Assembly: GCF_013368755.1 (NCBI RefSeq)
Contig: NC_049564.1
Coordinates: 4,658,001 to 4,722,000, forward strand
Length of the DNA stretch: 64,000 bases
Source of the DNA: Talaromyces rugulosus
Taxonomy: Eukaryota; Ascomycota; Eurotiomycetes; Eurotiales; Trichocomaceae
Direction: 5' to 3'
Position 1 is the first letter of the stretch. Each line of letters starts with the position of its first letter. Both the position numbers and the translations under genes were made by a program. Of the stretch, positions 33,920-44,683 are shown piece after piece. The notes under the pieces were generated by a model that saw only the letters and a program-made list of their open reading frames with translations, did no database searches and was not told where the DNA came from.

Positions 33920-34692
33920 GGTGTTTTTTCTTTCTTTCTTTTTTCCTTGGTTATTCCTCTTGTCAAGTTTTGGTAGCTGTAGCTAGGTTGTTTGGTGTGG
34001 ATTTCTGCTGAAAGTTAGTTTGTCTGTTGTTCGTGTTTTTATATGTCCTCGGAAAATGTGCATTTGCAGGGGTTGGGTATAGTAAAAGAGCTTCAACATG
34101 CGCCTGGGTATAAAAGCTCTCAAAGCAAAACATAACCTTTCGAGACCTGGGTGAAAGAAGAGCTAGACTCCAAGGCATTGGACAGATTTGAGGTTATTCA
34201 TGTGAAAGTCTCCGACAAATAAATATATTTCAGATACAAAGTGTGGGGTTGAATAAAAGCCTGGTTGTTTCTTCTTCACGCAAGGGAGGAAAAATATCAT
34301 AAAAGACACACATACCGTTTCAAACAGAACTCAAAATCGAGAGCAGCAGGAATATTTCTCAAGGGCTTGAGATAAAGTTATTAAAGTCAAGATAGATTTA
34401 AAAAAAAAAACTACAGGTGGTTATCGCGGAGGGGTACGGGTATCACCACGTGACTCCGCTGCAAACAATTGAAGCAAATTGCAATAAATGTAAAAATTGA
34501 AACTATTCAATAGATAATAATATCGATAATACAGACTGTTATTTCTGTGTACCTGCCTAAATAAAGCAATGCAAATAGACCTCTTCAACTCCCTTTCCAT
34601 GCAATACTGGGCCAAGCCCTACGCCAAAAAGACGAACCAAGAAATGTATGTATACAACAAAAAAAACCCCCAAAACCAAAACCAAAACCTTG
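33920..34692. other. Intergenic region between tandem minus-strand genes
   Basis: AT-rich with an A-run near 34400-34410. It contains the YAR1-like promoter and the 3' side of the WW-domain gene. No RNA gene is recognised. Confidence 0.5.
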
Positions 34693-35577
34693 TCAATCTC
34701 GCAGCCAAGCTCGACGCTTCTCTTCCTTTCGCTCGCGTCTCTTCTCGCGAAAGGCCTTCACCTCAGCCTTGCTGAGCTTCTTGCCGCTGCGTTCGGCTTT
34801 GAGACTCCTCCCATTGTGGCTATTCGCGGCCGCATCAACGTCAAAGAAAGCATGCATCTGCCGCCGCGACTTGTTCTCGTCGTTGTAGTTTTCTGGCCTT
34901 AGAGAAACGTCCTGCCATTTTCCTGTGAAGCGGTTGAAAGAACCCGTGGCGGCGTAGAGCTGTGATGGATCCTCTGTCGCAGCACCAGCACCACCTGGTC
35001 CACCGGCCTGTTGGTCTTGTTGCGCATATGGAGCTGTAGGGTCGTAGTCGCCATGGATAGCCGGGTTATAACCTCCTAGAACGGGCGGCGCGTGAGCTGG
35101 CGGAGGGCTTGGTTCATCGACACCCGGTGGACGCGGCTCTGGTGCTGATGTTGATGCCGATGCTGCTGCGGCGGCGGCCGCCGCCTCCTCCTCTGGCACG
35201 CGGGGGTTTTCCCATTGCGAAACACCAGTTAGGCGATTGTAGAAGTAATACGCCTGCGCATTTCCATCCCAGAGAGGCTCCCACCCGTCATCAGCAGCAG
35301 CAGAAGCAGCCTCGCCTGGCGGTGCTTCGTCTGGGAGTGGCGGGACTTCCTCGTCGGGTAATGGGGGTGCGCCAGAGTCTTCTTCTTCCTCTTTCTCGTC
35401 ACGATCGTTCTCGTCTAGCTGGTCGCGGCGAGGTTCTGCATCTTCCTTGTACTCCCCGTCCTCTTCTTCGTCTTGTGGTTCGCGCTTGGTATCGTCCTTG
35501 GCTGGGTTTTCAGACGGCCGAGTCGCGCTCGTCGTCGGAGGGATGTGCGCATCGCTAGAGACGGAATCCTCACTCAT
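34693..35577 (-). CDS. WW-domain protein, probable RNA-processing factor
   Basis: A single-exon protein of 294 residues starting MSEDSVSSDAHIPPTTSATR. The first 95 residues are disordered and very acidic, with two PPLPDE repeats. One WW domain spans about 97-128 (GWEPLWDGNAQAYYFYN, then LTGVSQWENP), with both signature tryptophans (99 and 122) and the YYFYN core, so it should bind proline-rich ligands. A low-complexity alanine run follows. A conserved block comes next: YNPAIHGDYDPTAPYA, LYAATGSFNRFTGKWQ and then DENKSRRQMHAFFDVDAAAN. The C-terminus is a basic helix (KLSKAEVKAFREKRRERKEE). This layout is typical of a conserved fungal WW protein thought to act with the splicing machinery; the role is inferred. 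Confidence 0.85.
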   Translation of the reverse strand: MSEDSVSSDAHIPPTTSATRPSENPAKDDTKREPQDEEEDGEYKEDAEPRRDQLDENDRDEKEEEEDSGAPPLPDEEVPPLPDEAPPGEAASAAADDGWEPLWDGNAQAYYFYNRLTGVSQWENPRVPEEEAAAAAAAASASTSAPEPRPPGVDEPSPPPAHAPPVLGGYNPAIHGDYDPTAPYAQQDQQAGGPGGAGAATEDPSQLYAATGSFNRFTGKWQDVSLRPENYNDENKSRRQMHAFFDVDAAANSHNGRSLKAERSGKKLSKAEVKAFREKRRERKEEKRRAWLRD

Positions 35578-35861
35578 TGTGTATTAGCAAAAGTTTGGTT
35601 TGACATTAAATAATCCAGTGCAGTGTAGTTTGCGAGAAATCACTGAGCGAGATCTGTCAGTTAACTCTTTCTTTTGTGCGCATTTGGTTGTTCGAGGTGC
35701 AAACAGCTGCAGCCGGGCTGAGAAGAGCAGATTGGCCCGCCGACGCGCTAGTCTGTTTTGGGAACTGTACTCGGCTTTTTTTTTAGACAGAAACAATGAT
35801 TGCATGTTTACTATAATCCGAAACATATACGAGACAGGTGTACGTCATTTCTACATGGTAA

Positions 35862-37013
35862 CTACAGTTTACTTTGATACAAAGACCTAGTCCTGTTCAG
35901 AGCGTCCGCTGCCTCTTTCTCAATGCGCGACACCAATACCTCGCACGTCGGGATATCGTGGATCAAACCAATGACCTGGCCGGCAGTCCAAACCTAGACG
36001 CTTAGTTAGTCAAACGTAACCTTTAAAAAGAGCGGGAGAGAATGGGCTCACGCCAAATTCTGGGTCGCCGTTGGTAAACACCTGGCGGCCGCGCTGGCCA
36101 CTGACAAAGGGAGCGACTTCCTTGAACTCGCCCGTTTGGCTTTCCTTTTCGATCTTGACGGCTTCGGACGTAACCTTGTTCTTGAACAGCCGTGTTGTGT
36201 TCTTCCACCGACGCAAGACAAGCTCGGTGTCAGTCTCCTGGGCCTTGACAATGGCCTCTTTGATGTTGTGGTGGATGGGGGCCTCAATAGTGCACATAAA
36301 CCGTGTTCCCATGTTGATGCCCTCAGCGCCCAGCGACAGAGCCGCAGCCAGACCCTGGCCATCAGCAAAGCCTCCAGATGCAATAAACGGAACCTTGAGG
36401 TCCTGTCGCGCGCGGCTCAGGAGGATGAAGTTGGTAATATCGGTCTCGCCGACATGGCCCGCGCACTCAAAGCCGTCAATGGACAAAAAGTCGACGCCCA
36501 AGCGCACAGCAGCCTTGGCGTGGCGGATGGTAGTGCATTTGTGGAGGATAATAGTGTTTGCTTTCTTGAGTTGCTGAATCACGGGGCCGGGGCTATTTCC
36601 GGCGGTCTCGACAATGTTGATACCTTCTTCGATCACGACGCGCGCATATGCGGCATAGTCCGGGGGCACGAGGGCCGGCAGGAGAGTGATGTTGACGCCA
36701 AAGGGCTTGTTGGTCATGGTTCGGCACCTGCGAATCTCCTTGCGCAGGTCTTCAGGCGTGGGTTGGGTCAATGCGGTCAACTACAGGAGTCAGTCAGTGT
36801 TCGAATGGGCAGAAGCTGCCAATATTGAAGTCAAACGTACGATTCCAAGACCGCCAGCGTTGCTGACTGCAGAGGCGAGTTCGGCGTATCCGACCCATTG
36901 CATGCCACCCTGGACAACCGGCACTGGCTGACGGTGAGCATGTTTTTCACTTAAAGGACGAGTGATTTACCTGCGATGCCCAGTTTCCTGGTGAGGGCTG
37001 TATTGAAAGGCAT
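35862..37013 (-). CDS. Nitronate monooxygenase (2-nitropropane dioxygenase family)
   Basis: An FMN-dependent TIM-barrel oxygenase that oxidises alkyl nitronates. It starts at 37013 with MPFNTALTRKLGIA, splices to PVPVVQGGMQWVGYAELASA (the QGGM flavin-site motif), then to LTALTQPTPEDLRKEI. The main exon contains NKPFGVNITLLPAL, FLSIDGFECAGHVGE with the conserved histidine, and VPFIASGGFADGQGLAAALS and LGAEGINMGTRF, which bind the FMN phosphate. The final exon begins VWTAGQVIGLIHDIPTC and ends at 35862 with SLYQSKL. The length, about 350 residues, is normal. The family call is strong; the physiological substrate (propionate-3-nitronate or another nitro compound) is not shown by sequence. Confidence 0.92.
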
Positions 37014-38255
37014 GGTTGTAGCAGTCGACGCCGAGACTAGAATGTAATCAAAGCGACGAGGGTGAAGGGGTGACGCTGAGAAGACAAAGCAGAACAAATA
37101 GGTTAGTTATAGCAACCGCGGCCGACGGACGGCAAGAACGCTTTGGGGGCCGACCGACGCCGACCGAGGTTAACTAACGCTGCTCCACCCCCGCGATCTA
37201 GTCGTGCAACCTGCCCAGCTCGATTATTAATCTTTCACGATATTCAATAATGGACCATGATAGTAATAATACAGTGGTGTTGTGTTTAAAATCTTGTATA
37301 AGTGCACAATTTGCAGGGTGTACAGTGATTGCCAGCATGTGACAGCCCTTATCGATAAGGCCCGCGCTAGCCTGATTCGGTATATTGACAACATATCTCG
37401 CAGTAATGTATACTATGAATATGTGTTTTTAATCAACTGAGTGGATAACGCATTTCGAGTATTGAATAACTCGGTGGACATTAAGTTTGCATGTAGTTTG
37501 GCTAGGGTGGTGCTTAAATGTTGATTGGGTGTTTAGAACTGTACCCGGAATATTGATATACACATCAATAGCGATATATATATGTACAATTGTCAATTTA
37601 TCAAATCTACATATGTACCAGAACTAAAATTTAAATACTCTTGTCATGATAAATTCAAGCATATTAAACATAATCCACTAATAAAAATTTCACAAAAGCA
37701 ATCGAAGCAAATAGACAGAGTTGAGTTCAAATGTCTGAATTGATGCTTACGACACAGCCAACTTATGTTGCATGTATGTAGTTACAGAATCCAAAGTATG
37801 TACATAACCAAATACGGATAAAATCAACAAGTAAAGACTTGAATATGATAAAACCATACGAAAGACTGTTTAGAATAATGGTCACCCGAACGTGTTAGAA
37901 GTTGAATTTAGAAGCTAATGATATTGGCTATAATCTAGGGAAGTGTCAAGAAAAAAGTAATAAGACAGGTCTGTTTTAGTAGAGCACTAGAATAAAAACA
38001 AAAGTTCAATATTGACGACGCGCACCAAAATATTGAGTAATTAGAATTATGCCCGAACAACAACAGTCACATTCGGTCCCTGTATCTCGAAAAAGAAAAT
38101 ATTGTATAGAAAAAAACACGCCGTTTTGTCCTCTAATCCAGCTCATTCATCCTTCTCACTAAACATATCAGGCGGAGATACATGGCCAGAGTGATAACAA
38201 CTTGACATGAAGATGAAGCAAAAGAAAGGAAATGATAGATAAATATGCGAGTTCT
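37014..38255. other. AT-rich intergenic region
   Basis: About 1.2 kb without a supported gene, strongly AT-rich between about 37250 and 38130. It contains the nitronate monooxygenase promoter and the 3' region of rodA. No tRNA, repeat family or origin motif is recognised. Confidence 0.5.
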
Positions 38256-38764
38256 CTACAGAAGGGAGCCAAGGGCAACGCAAGGCAGGTTGACTCCGAC
38301 GAGGTCGCCGGAGGAGTCGGCGCTGTTGCCCTGGCAGCAAGCAATGTTCTGCTTGCACTGGTTGCTGATGAGGTCGTTGAGACCGATGAGGACTGTTGTG
38401 GGTGTGAGTATGCAAGTTGGAATAAAGAAGTAAAGATGATCTTACCATCGAGGTTGAGCTTGGAGCACTTGTCAAAGAGACCGAGACCCTTGGCACCGTT
38501 CTTGCCTCCGAGGAGGTTCTTCAGTGCACCAGAGAGAGGACCGGTCTCGACCTCGACCTGGTCACCAGTGATGGTGGCATCGTTGCAGCAAGAGATCTGG
38601 TTGTCGTTACCGCAGGCGGCCTTGGCCTCCTCGACCGAGACGTCGCTGGTAGGCCAGAAAGGCTGCTGTCCCTTGGAGGCTTCACCACCCTTGGGGCTGG
38701 GGCCAACGTTGGGCAGAGCAACTGCAGAGGCGGCGAGAGCAAGGATAACCGAAGTATATTGCAT
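38256..38764 (-). CDS. rodA: Class I hydrophobin, RodA type
   Basis: A secreted amphipathic protein that assembles into the rodlet layer of conidia. Two exons (intron 38393-38445) encode 151 residues. MQYTSVILALAASAVALP is a signal peptide. The eight cysteines follow the hydrophobin order C-CC-C-C-CC-C at residues 51, 59, 60, 100, 119, 125, 126 and 144. GLGLFDKCSKLNLDVLIGLN and NQCKQNIACCQ, followed by the ending LPCVALGSLL, are close to Aspergillus RodA, including the intron position after the fourth cysteine block. The promoter has TATATAA at about 38913-38919 on the minus strand and a BrlA-type CAAGGGG on the plus strand at 38959-38965. Such genes are normally expressed during conidiation. 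The identification is strong. Confidence 0.95.
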
Positions 38765-40624
38765 TTTGATGGTTTTTGGGTTTTCTGAAGAACGAGTGTT
38801 CGGAAAATGTAAAAAAAAAGTGTCTAAAAGACTTTGAGAGAAGTGAAGGCTTGATAGAGAGTGATTGTGATGATGATGGAAAGAATTGACTCTGGGGGGC
38901 ACATCGGACAGGTTTATATAGACGAAGATGGAGGCACGGATCTCGCTGGGTCTCCTCTCAAGGGGGCGTTTTGATGGCAGTCTTTGCTCAGTGCCGTGGG
39001 ATGCCACATTCATGAGTAACCCAACAAGCTATTGTTGCTTCAATACTGATTTCAGGAGTTGGAATGGTAGCCCTCGGCTTTGAGGAACGGATCTATACTC
39101 AGCCATAGGGAGCACGAGCCATTCGATCCAGGTACCAGAGGCATGTTAATTTGCACCCGCTCACAGCACGTGTTTGTTTCTTGAGCACGAAGAGTAGTGT
39201 TTGCTTGACCTTGATCTTGTTTGTCTTGCCATTCCCTTTGCTAGGAAAGGTCTTCAAGGTGGGCTACTGCAAACTAGGATCAATGCAGTATGCTCCACTA
39301 AGACCCCGAATGCCTAGTTAGGTACATACGTAGACCCGGAAAGTAGCCCACTGTGTACAAGGTACAAGGCCCTAGGATTCCATGGGAGTCATGCCCTGAC
39401 CTTGAACGGAGCGAGCAAATCCACCCAGACACGAGGAACTCGCAGGACTCGGCCAATGATTCGAAATTATTATTCACGCTCGACCACTGTCGCGGCGCGT
39501 ATCACCTGACGATTGTCTTTTTATTGATCCTCTCAACTAGGTTTGATCCATTTGATCCACGCTTGTTTCGATCAAACAGTACGTATTGTTGTAGCAATAG
39601 AGTTGAACGGCCTGCTCCAATGACCATGGCGCGTCCTGAACAGCAGGCGTCATTGGCCAGACAAGTGAAACAAGAGATGTATGTGCCGGGCCAAGCTTTT
39701 GGGGATGTAGCACAGGGCTAATCACCGAAGAATGGCTGGATCTGCAAGGGTGCGCACGAGGGGCGGGTATGAAGCCCAACAGCCCTGGATCGGGTAAGTC
39801 AGGGAATGGATAGTATGTAGCACTAGCAGTAGCTTCGAGTGAGGCTCTCTCTCGAAAAAAAAAGCAAGGCTGGCGTGCTAGAGATTTGCGCGCGTATAAA
39901 GGGCGATGTTGGAAGACGGCGGTGACTGGGATGGATCTGCCCCTGCTGTAGGGTTGGGGCATATCAAGCTACTGCCTTTTCATTTCGCTTGCCTCAGAAA
40001 CAAGTCCAGGAACGAATTCCTCTATACGATCGAGCTTCGTTCCTGAAAGGAAATTACTGACCATAATTTTCCATGCCCGTGCCAGGAAACCATTTAATAA
40101 TGACGATCATCTCCTATTGCTCTGTAGCGGGGATGTTCTAGATAGTCTGGAGTCAACTTCCGGGAGTAGAAATATTCAATATTAGACTCGGCAGGTACGG
40201 AAAACAGCAATAAATTTTACCCGTTGACGGCAGTGTTGTGTCGTTGTGTCGTTACATCGATGCTGTTTATGTCTGGACAAGGAAATTCTCTTTTGCCTTT
40301 TCAAATGCTAGTAGCATTGTACTGAGTATTAGGTAACCGAATATTATTAGTTGATTTAGAAACCTATACCTATTCTTTTTACTATTGAAGAGTCCAAATG
40401 CTACTACTGAGGTGTATCAACTGTACAAACTCCGGCCAAATATTAGAAAGTAATTGAATAATCTGCTAGTAAATACATTTAGCTTGAATAAATCTTATAT
40501 TAATTATACCGTGTCGTCAATATACAAACGCTGAGAACGCCATCAAACATGTCATACGAAGTGAGAGTAGAGATAAACACCGAGTGCTCAGAGAAAAGTG
40601 CCAGCTGAGACGGAAAAAAACGTC
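38765..40624. other. Long rodA upstream region and UGO1 3' side
   Basis: About 1.9 kb without a supported gene. The first 200 bp hold the rodA core promoter. Further upstream, another BrlA-like heptamer (AAAGGGA, minus strand) is at 39233-39239. Two overlapping open frames around 39353-39962 on opposite strands have no start context, splice signals or recognisable domain. A/T-rich sequence dominates 40200-40560. Confidence 0.45.
38959..38965 (+). promoter_or_regulatory. Candidate BrlA response element of rodA
   Basis: CAAGGGG fits the BrlA consensus (C/A)(G/A)AGGG(G/A) and sits about 195 bp upstream of the rodA start and about 40 bp beyond the TATA box. BrlA is the central conidiation activator in Aspergillus and is known to control rodA. 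The motif is short, so chance occurrence is possible. Confidence 0.45.
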
Positions 40625-42284
40625 TTAAAACTGTCGAGCCTGGCCCCCAACTCGATATCCAATACCTGGCGAAGAAGTAATAATCTCTTCTTCGCCGTTC
40701 CCCATGCTAGCACTCAGGAAGCCTGCTCCCCAAACACCTGCCAGTCCCCACATCCCGATTCTCCATCCACGATACAGACCTTGCACACCTTGGCCTGGTT
40801 TGCGCCGGGGTTGGCCATTGTGTTTCTGGAGCCTGCTCTGCATGTTTGCGTCTATGCCTGGGCCCTTTGTAGGCGCGAGCCCTTCTTCGTATACGATACT
40901 CCACATAGTGCCAATGATACCCCTATACGTTTTCGGTGTTGGGACGATCGTTTCGATTTCCGTGACTTCTCCGGTGTTGTTCCTGATAAGAGACTGGGAT
41001 TGAGAGGGATCGCTCTTGGCAATGTTCTTCTGACGCAGAGCCGGCGATGTGAATGTAGCGATTTGAGCTCGGCGCAACACGGTTTCAAGGGGAAATCGAA
41101 CCCCAAGTTCCAAGCAGGTCGAAATAAAGGAGAAGAAACTCCACACGGACGGATTCAGAACCGGGTCGACGGCAATATAATTCTTGAGGAATAGAGGAGT
41201 GCTCATGGAAAGTAGATTGGGTAGACTAGAGTGCAGAATAGTGATTGGCACAAGATGTAGAGGAATGGAGTAGTTTGGAGTAGGAAGAAGACGAATGGCA
41301 CGCAGCAATGACCGCGGCCCATGAGTGAGAGGTGTCGCAATGAGGAAGGTGCGTGCAGTGTCAATTGGCGCCAGCATGATCGCCGAGACAGCAGATGAAA
41401 CGAAGCTCAGGATCAATGTTGCGCTTGGAGAGGCCACAGTCAGAATATCCTCGGCAGAAGAGGGTGCAGTTCCAACTTCCGGCAAGCCGATGATTGCAGA
41501 CAGAAGACTGCGGATGAAGGTATTGAGCGTGGGAAGAAGCAGTGAGTATATAAACGTCACATTTGTCGCTTTCCATACCGACGTGGGCCCGCTCGTTGAC
41601 CATAGCTGTGAAATGACGTCCGTCAACGAAGAAGGATTGGCGATCTGCAGACGGTGTTTGGGAGTGGTAGGCGACTGTATATAACCGGAGCGATCTGTGA
41701 CTTGAATGCGGCGCCTCTTGGGCGTTGCTGGAGACGGTGTCGTTGGAGCTGTGGATGTGAAAAAAGAGCTCTCGTCGTCGGAGGATTGGGACTCCTATCA
41801 GAAAGAATCAGTTATTGCTTTCTCTCGAAGGCCAGATAAAAAAAACATAACGAACCGCATCAGAAGTTTCATCCACAAAATGTCGCCGCCGTTCATGACT
41901 GCTGCTCCGGCTCTCTTCTTCATCGCCGGGGGCGACATATATCTGGAGGATGATCTTTGCGACGTCGAATGGCTGGGCTATCAAGGCGCTCGAATATTTC
42001 CATACTGCTCGATCGAGAAGGTCCCTGAACCACTCCGACACCGACGGCGACGCCTCCAGATAGTCGCCATAGTCCAGATCCGACAGGAAATCGCGCGCCG
42101 AGCTGCCTATTGTTGTTTTTGAAGATGCGTTCGCGGTGATGTGCGCTGCGGACGAGGCATGCACAATGTCAACGGGCGACAGGCCTGTCGCAGGCACGTA
42201 GTATGGGCGAAAGGGGTTCGGCCCCTCCTGTTGCGAATTCATGAATGCTCTCCAGGTGGACGCATAGGCCCTGGCTGATGGCAC
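40625..42284 (-). CDS. ugo1: Mitochondrial outer-membrane fusion protein UGO1-like
   Basis: A modified mitochondrial-carrier-family protein of the outer membrane that links the fusion GTPases. Exon 1 starts MPSARAYASTWRAFMNSQQE and contains NPFRPYYVPA and ALIAQPFDVAKIILQIYVAP, a single carrier-type PxD motif (QPFDVAK). One intron (about 41796-41854) joins DETSDA to ESQSSDDESSFFTS. Exon 2 has a Ser/Pro-rich linker and then membrane segments. These include LWSTSGPTSVWKATNVTFIY, SAVSAIMLAPIDTARTFLIA (second PxD motif, APIDTAR) and GVRFPLETVLRRAQI (third, FPLETVLRR). The end is GLYRGWRIGMWGLAGVWGAG. It has the three carrier repeats in degenerate form, as expected for Ugo1. It is divergent from yah1. 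Confidence 0.88.
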
Positions 42285-42532
42285 ATTCGATGGCTTGTGG
42301 CTAGGAAGAGGTGAAAAAAATGATTGCGAGGTGAAGAGAGCTCCCGCCGCATCGACTTGCTTAGTCTACTTGAGCCGGGCGCTTCCTTGCTGCTCCACAC
42401 GGCCGAACCACAACCAGTAAGTCGGGCTTGGATATCCGCAATCTTTCGTTCGCCCGTGGCTTTTTTCAATTCTGTTTCTGCGCACGAGGATAACAGTATC
42501 GGACTCTCGGAATAGCTGCTAGTCTAGTCGCC

Positions 42533-43240
42533 ATGCTCTTCTGGAAGGAAGCCAGCCACCACATCCGGCTCGCTGGATCAAGGGTAAATTCCGCCAACGG
42601 GCCTGCGCTGCGCCGTTTCCAACGGAATTTCAACGCCCACTCGTTGCAAAATCAGAGGCCGCATAGACAGCAGCTATCGGCAAACACGCATCTTCAGAGC
42701 TTTGGGCGATCTCGACGACGGTTCTCTGCTACACCTGGCGCTGCTCATGGCCATATCACGCCGCCGAAACCGGGCGAGGAGTGAGTCCGGCAGTTTGGCC
42801 CGGTTTACTGCGTCGTAACTAACTAGCAGTAGGATCAAGGTGACATTTGTCGATAAAGATGGCGAGAAATACGACTTCCAAGTATCCGAAGGCGACAACC
42901 TGCTGGACATTGCACAGGCCAATGACGTGGAAATGGAAGGTGAGAAATTTTGGCCTCCTCCGAGGACGCATCCATATGTTGACTCGGACTTTTAGGTGCC
43001 TGCGGAGGCTCTTGTGCCTGCTCGACCTGCCACGTTATCGTTGAAGACCCTGACCTATATGACAAAATGCCCGAGCCCGATGACGACGAAAACGATATGC
43101 TGGATCTCGCGTTTGGCCTCACCGAGACGTCTCGGCTGGGATGCCAAGTGAAAATGACCAAAGAATTGGATGGCCTGGTTGTCAAGTTGCCATCTATGAC
43201 AAGGAACTTGCAAGCGAGCGATTTCGCCGACAAGAAATAA
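42533..43240 (+). CDS. yah1: Mitochondrial [2Fe-2S] ferredoxin (adrenodoxin/Yah1)
   Basis: The matrix ferredoxin that supplies electrons for iron-sulphur cluster assembly and haem A and ubiquinone synthesis. Introns at 42781-42832 and 42940-42995 remove in-phase breaks. The N-terminal 80 residues ([20 protein letters not shown], then [10 protein letters not shown]) form a matrix presequence. The ferredoxin domain begins [20 protein letters not shown] and [16 protein letters not shown]. The cluster ligands follow in [17 protein letters not shown] and the fourth cysteine in SRLGCQVKM. The acidic helix [20 protein letters not shown] is the reductase-binding site. It ends SDFADKK. The identification is strong; the gene shares a 248-bp divergent promoter with ugo1. 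Confidence 0.95.
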
Positions 43241-43474
43241 ACAACAAAAAAAAGCATATATTCTTGTACTATCTACAGTCTGCATGTTCAGCTCTCTACT
43301 CTGAATGGGAATGGTAATGGCTTATCGGCGACGTATTTGTAAATAGATATAGAAAGGTACTTAGTATGACCTAAAATGAAATACACCGGTATTTTCAGAA
43401 GCAAAATCCCATACATAAAACGCCAGACATGTGCTCCAATTGCAAAAAGAAAACGCAACTTTTTATTTTCACCA

Positions 43475-44413
43475 TCAAGCCTCTTCAATGTTCAACGGAG
43501 CACCTTTTTTCCCGTTGATAAGATCTAAAAAGCTCTGCTTACTGACTTCGTTGGCTGCTTTCTTTCTCTCTTCCATTCCGATCGTTCCCTTCTTCTGTTC
43601 CTCTCGAGCAGCCTCTTCACCCCGAACCTGGGCTGCGCGGACCGCATTGAACAGTTTGACAACACCACGCTGGGCGATTTTTCGCAGTCTCTTTTCTTCC
43701 TCGGCAGTTTCTCCGGCCTGTCCGCGTTCAATACCCAGGACATCCCGAACTCGGCCCCGATCCAGCTCCTCTTTCTTCTCAGCGCGAAGCTTCGCGCGTG
43801 CTCGTTGTTCTAGACGCTCGTTTGCAAGCTCGGCCGATGCCTGAACGGCATTCTTGCTTCGAGACAAGACTGGATCTGCGCGTGCAGCCGTAGACAGCTT
43901 GGTGGACAGAATTTTCGAAATAGAAGTCGAGAACACCGAGGGATCATGGCGTTTTGGAACCTTTTTCTGGTTGCCGTCGTTGTCGTCGTCGTCCGAGCCG
44001 AACGCATCTGACATGTCATTGTCGTCGTCGCCTTCTTCTGCTTCGGGGTATGAATCATTTTCTAATTCTTCTAACTCTTCTTTGTCTTCAGCGTCGTCAT
44101 TGTCTCCGGATTCATCGCTTTTCTCGTCATTGTTCGTCTTTTTCGATGGATTTTTCGCTGATTTAATTTTTTTCTCGGTTGGTTTTGCACCATTGCTCTT
44201 GCTTCTTGGCGCATTCGTATACTCCTTTTCTGAATCCGAGTCGAGCAGATTCACAGGCGCAAAGACCTCTTCTGCCTCCTCGTCGTCGTCGTTGCTGTCG
44301 TCTTCTGAGCTGCTGTGATATGCGGCCTGCTTCTTGAACTTCTTTTTGGGCTGGACCTTTCCAGCCATGCCATCGCGGACCTTCCTCTTCTTTGAAGCCG
44401 CCGTAATACCCAT
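43475..44413 (-). CDS. rrp15: RRP15-like ribosome biogenesis protein
   Basis: A nucleolar protein needed for 60S ribosomal subunit maturation. The single exon starts MGITAASKKRKVRDGMAGKV at 44413, with basic nuclear-localisation segments. The N-terminal half is highly acidic and disordered, with many Asp, Glu, Ser and Lys residues. The conserved Rrp15 core follows: DPSVFSTSISKILSTKLSTA and ADPVLSRSKN. It continues with AEKKEELDRGRVRDVLG, RLRKIAQRGVVKLFNAVRAA and finally KQSFLDLINGKK. The KLFNAVRAAQ and SFLDLINGK motifs are diagnostic. The gene is divergent from SRP54, with about 270 bp between starts. Confidence 0.92.
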   Translation of the reverse strand: MGITAASKKRKVRDGMAGKVQPKKKFKKQAAYHSSSEDDSNDDDEEAEEVFAPVNLLDSDSEKEYTNAPRSKSNGAKPTEKKIKSAKNPSKKTNNDEKSDESGDNDDAEDKEELEELENDSYPEAEEGDDDNDMSDAFGSDDDDNDGNQKKVPKRHDPSVFSTSISKILSTKLSTAARADPVLSRSKNAVQASAELANERLEQRARAKLRAEKKEELDRGRVRDVLGIERGQAGETAEEEKRLRKIAQRGVVKLFNAVRAAQVRGEEAAREEQKKGTIGMEERKKAANEVSKQSFLDLINGKKGAPLNIEEA

Positions 44414-44683
44414 TGCGACTGTGTTATTTTTGTTCGAGTGTTGTTGTGGTTGCGTTGAATCGATAAAGCCGTAACTGATAATTATTTTTTCGTCGGGCGA
44501 TAAGCGGGAGAGAGCAAAGCGTGCTCCGATTGGCCGAGTCTCCGCAGGGTGGAATTGCCACATCCACAGCGAGCGTCCACGCATCCCACTACAGCAACTC
44601 TTGGTCTCCGCATTTTGTGTCTGCGACTTACTCTGTTGTCTCGACTATCTACAACGACAGATCGTACACAGAGCTAGCCCAAC

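Noticed and set aside
39353..39962. Two overlapping frames on opposite strands in the rodA upstream region
   Set aside because: Low-information peptides with no recognisable family, and mutually overlapping, so probably chance openings.
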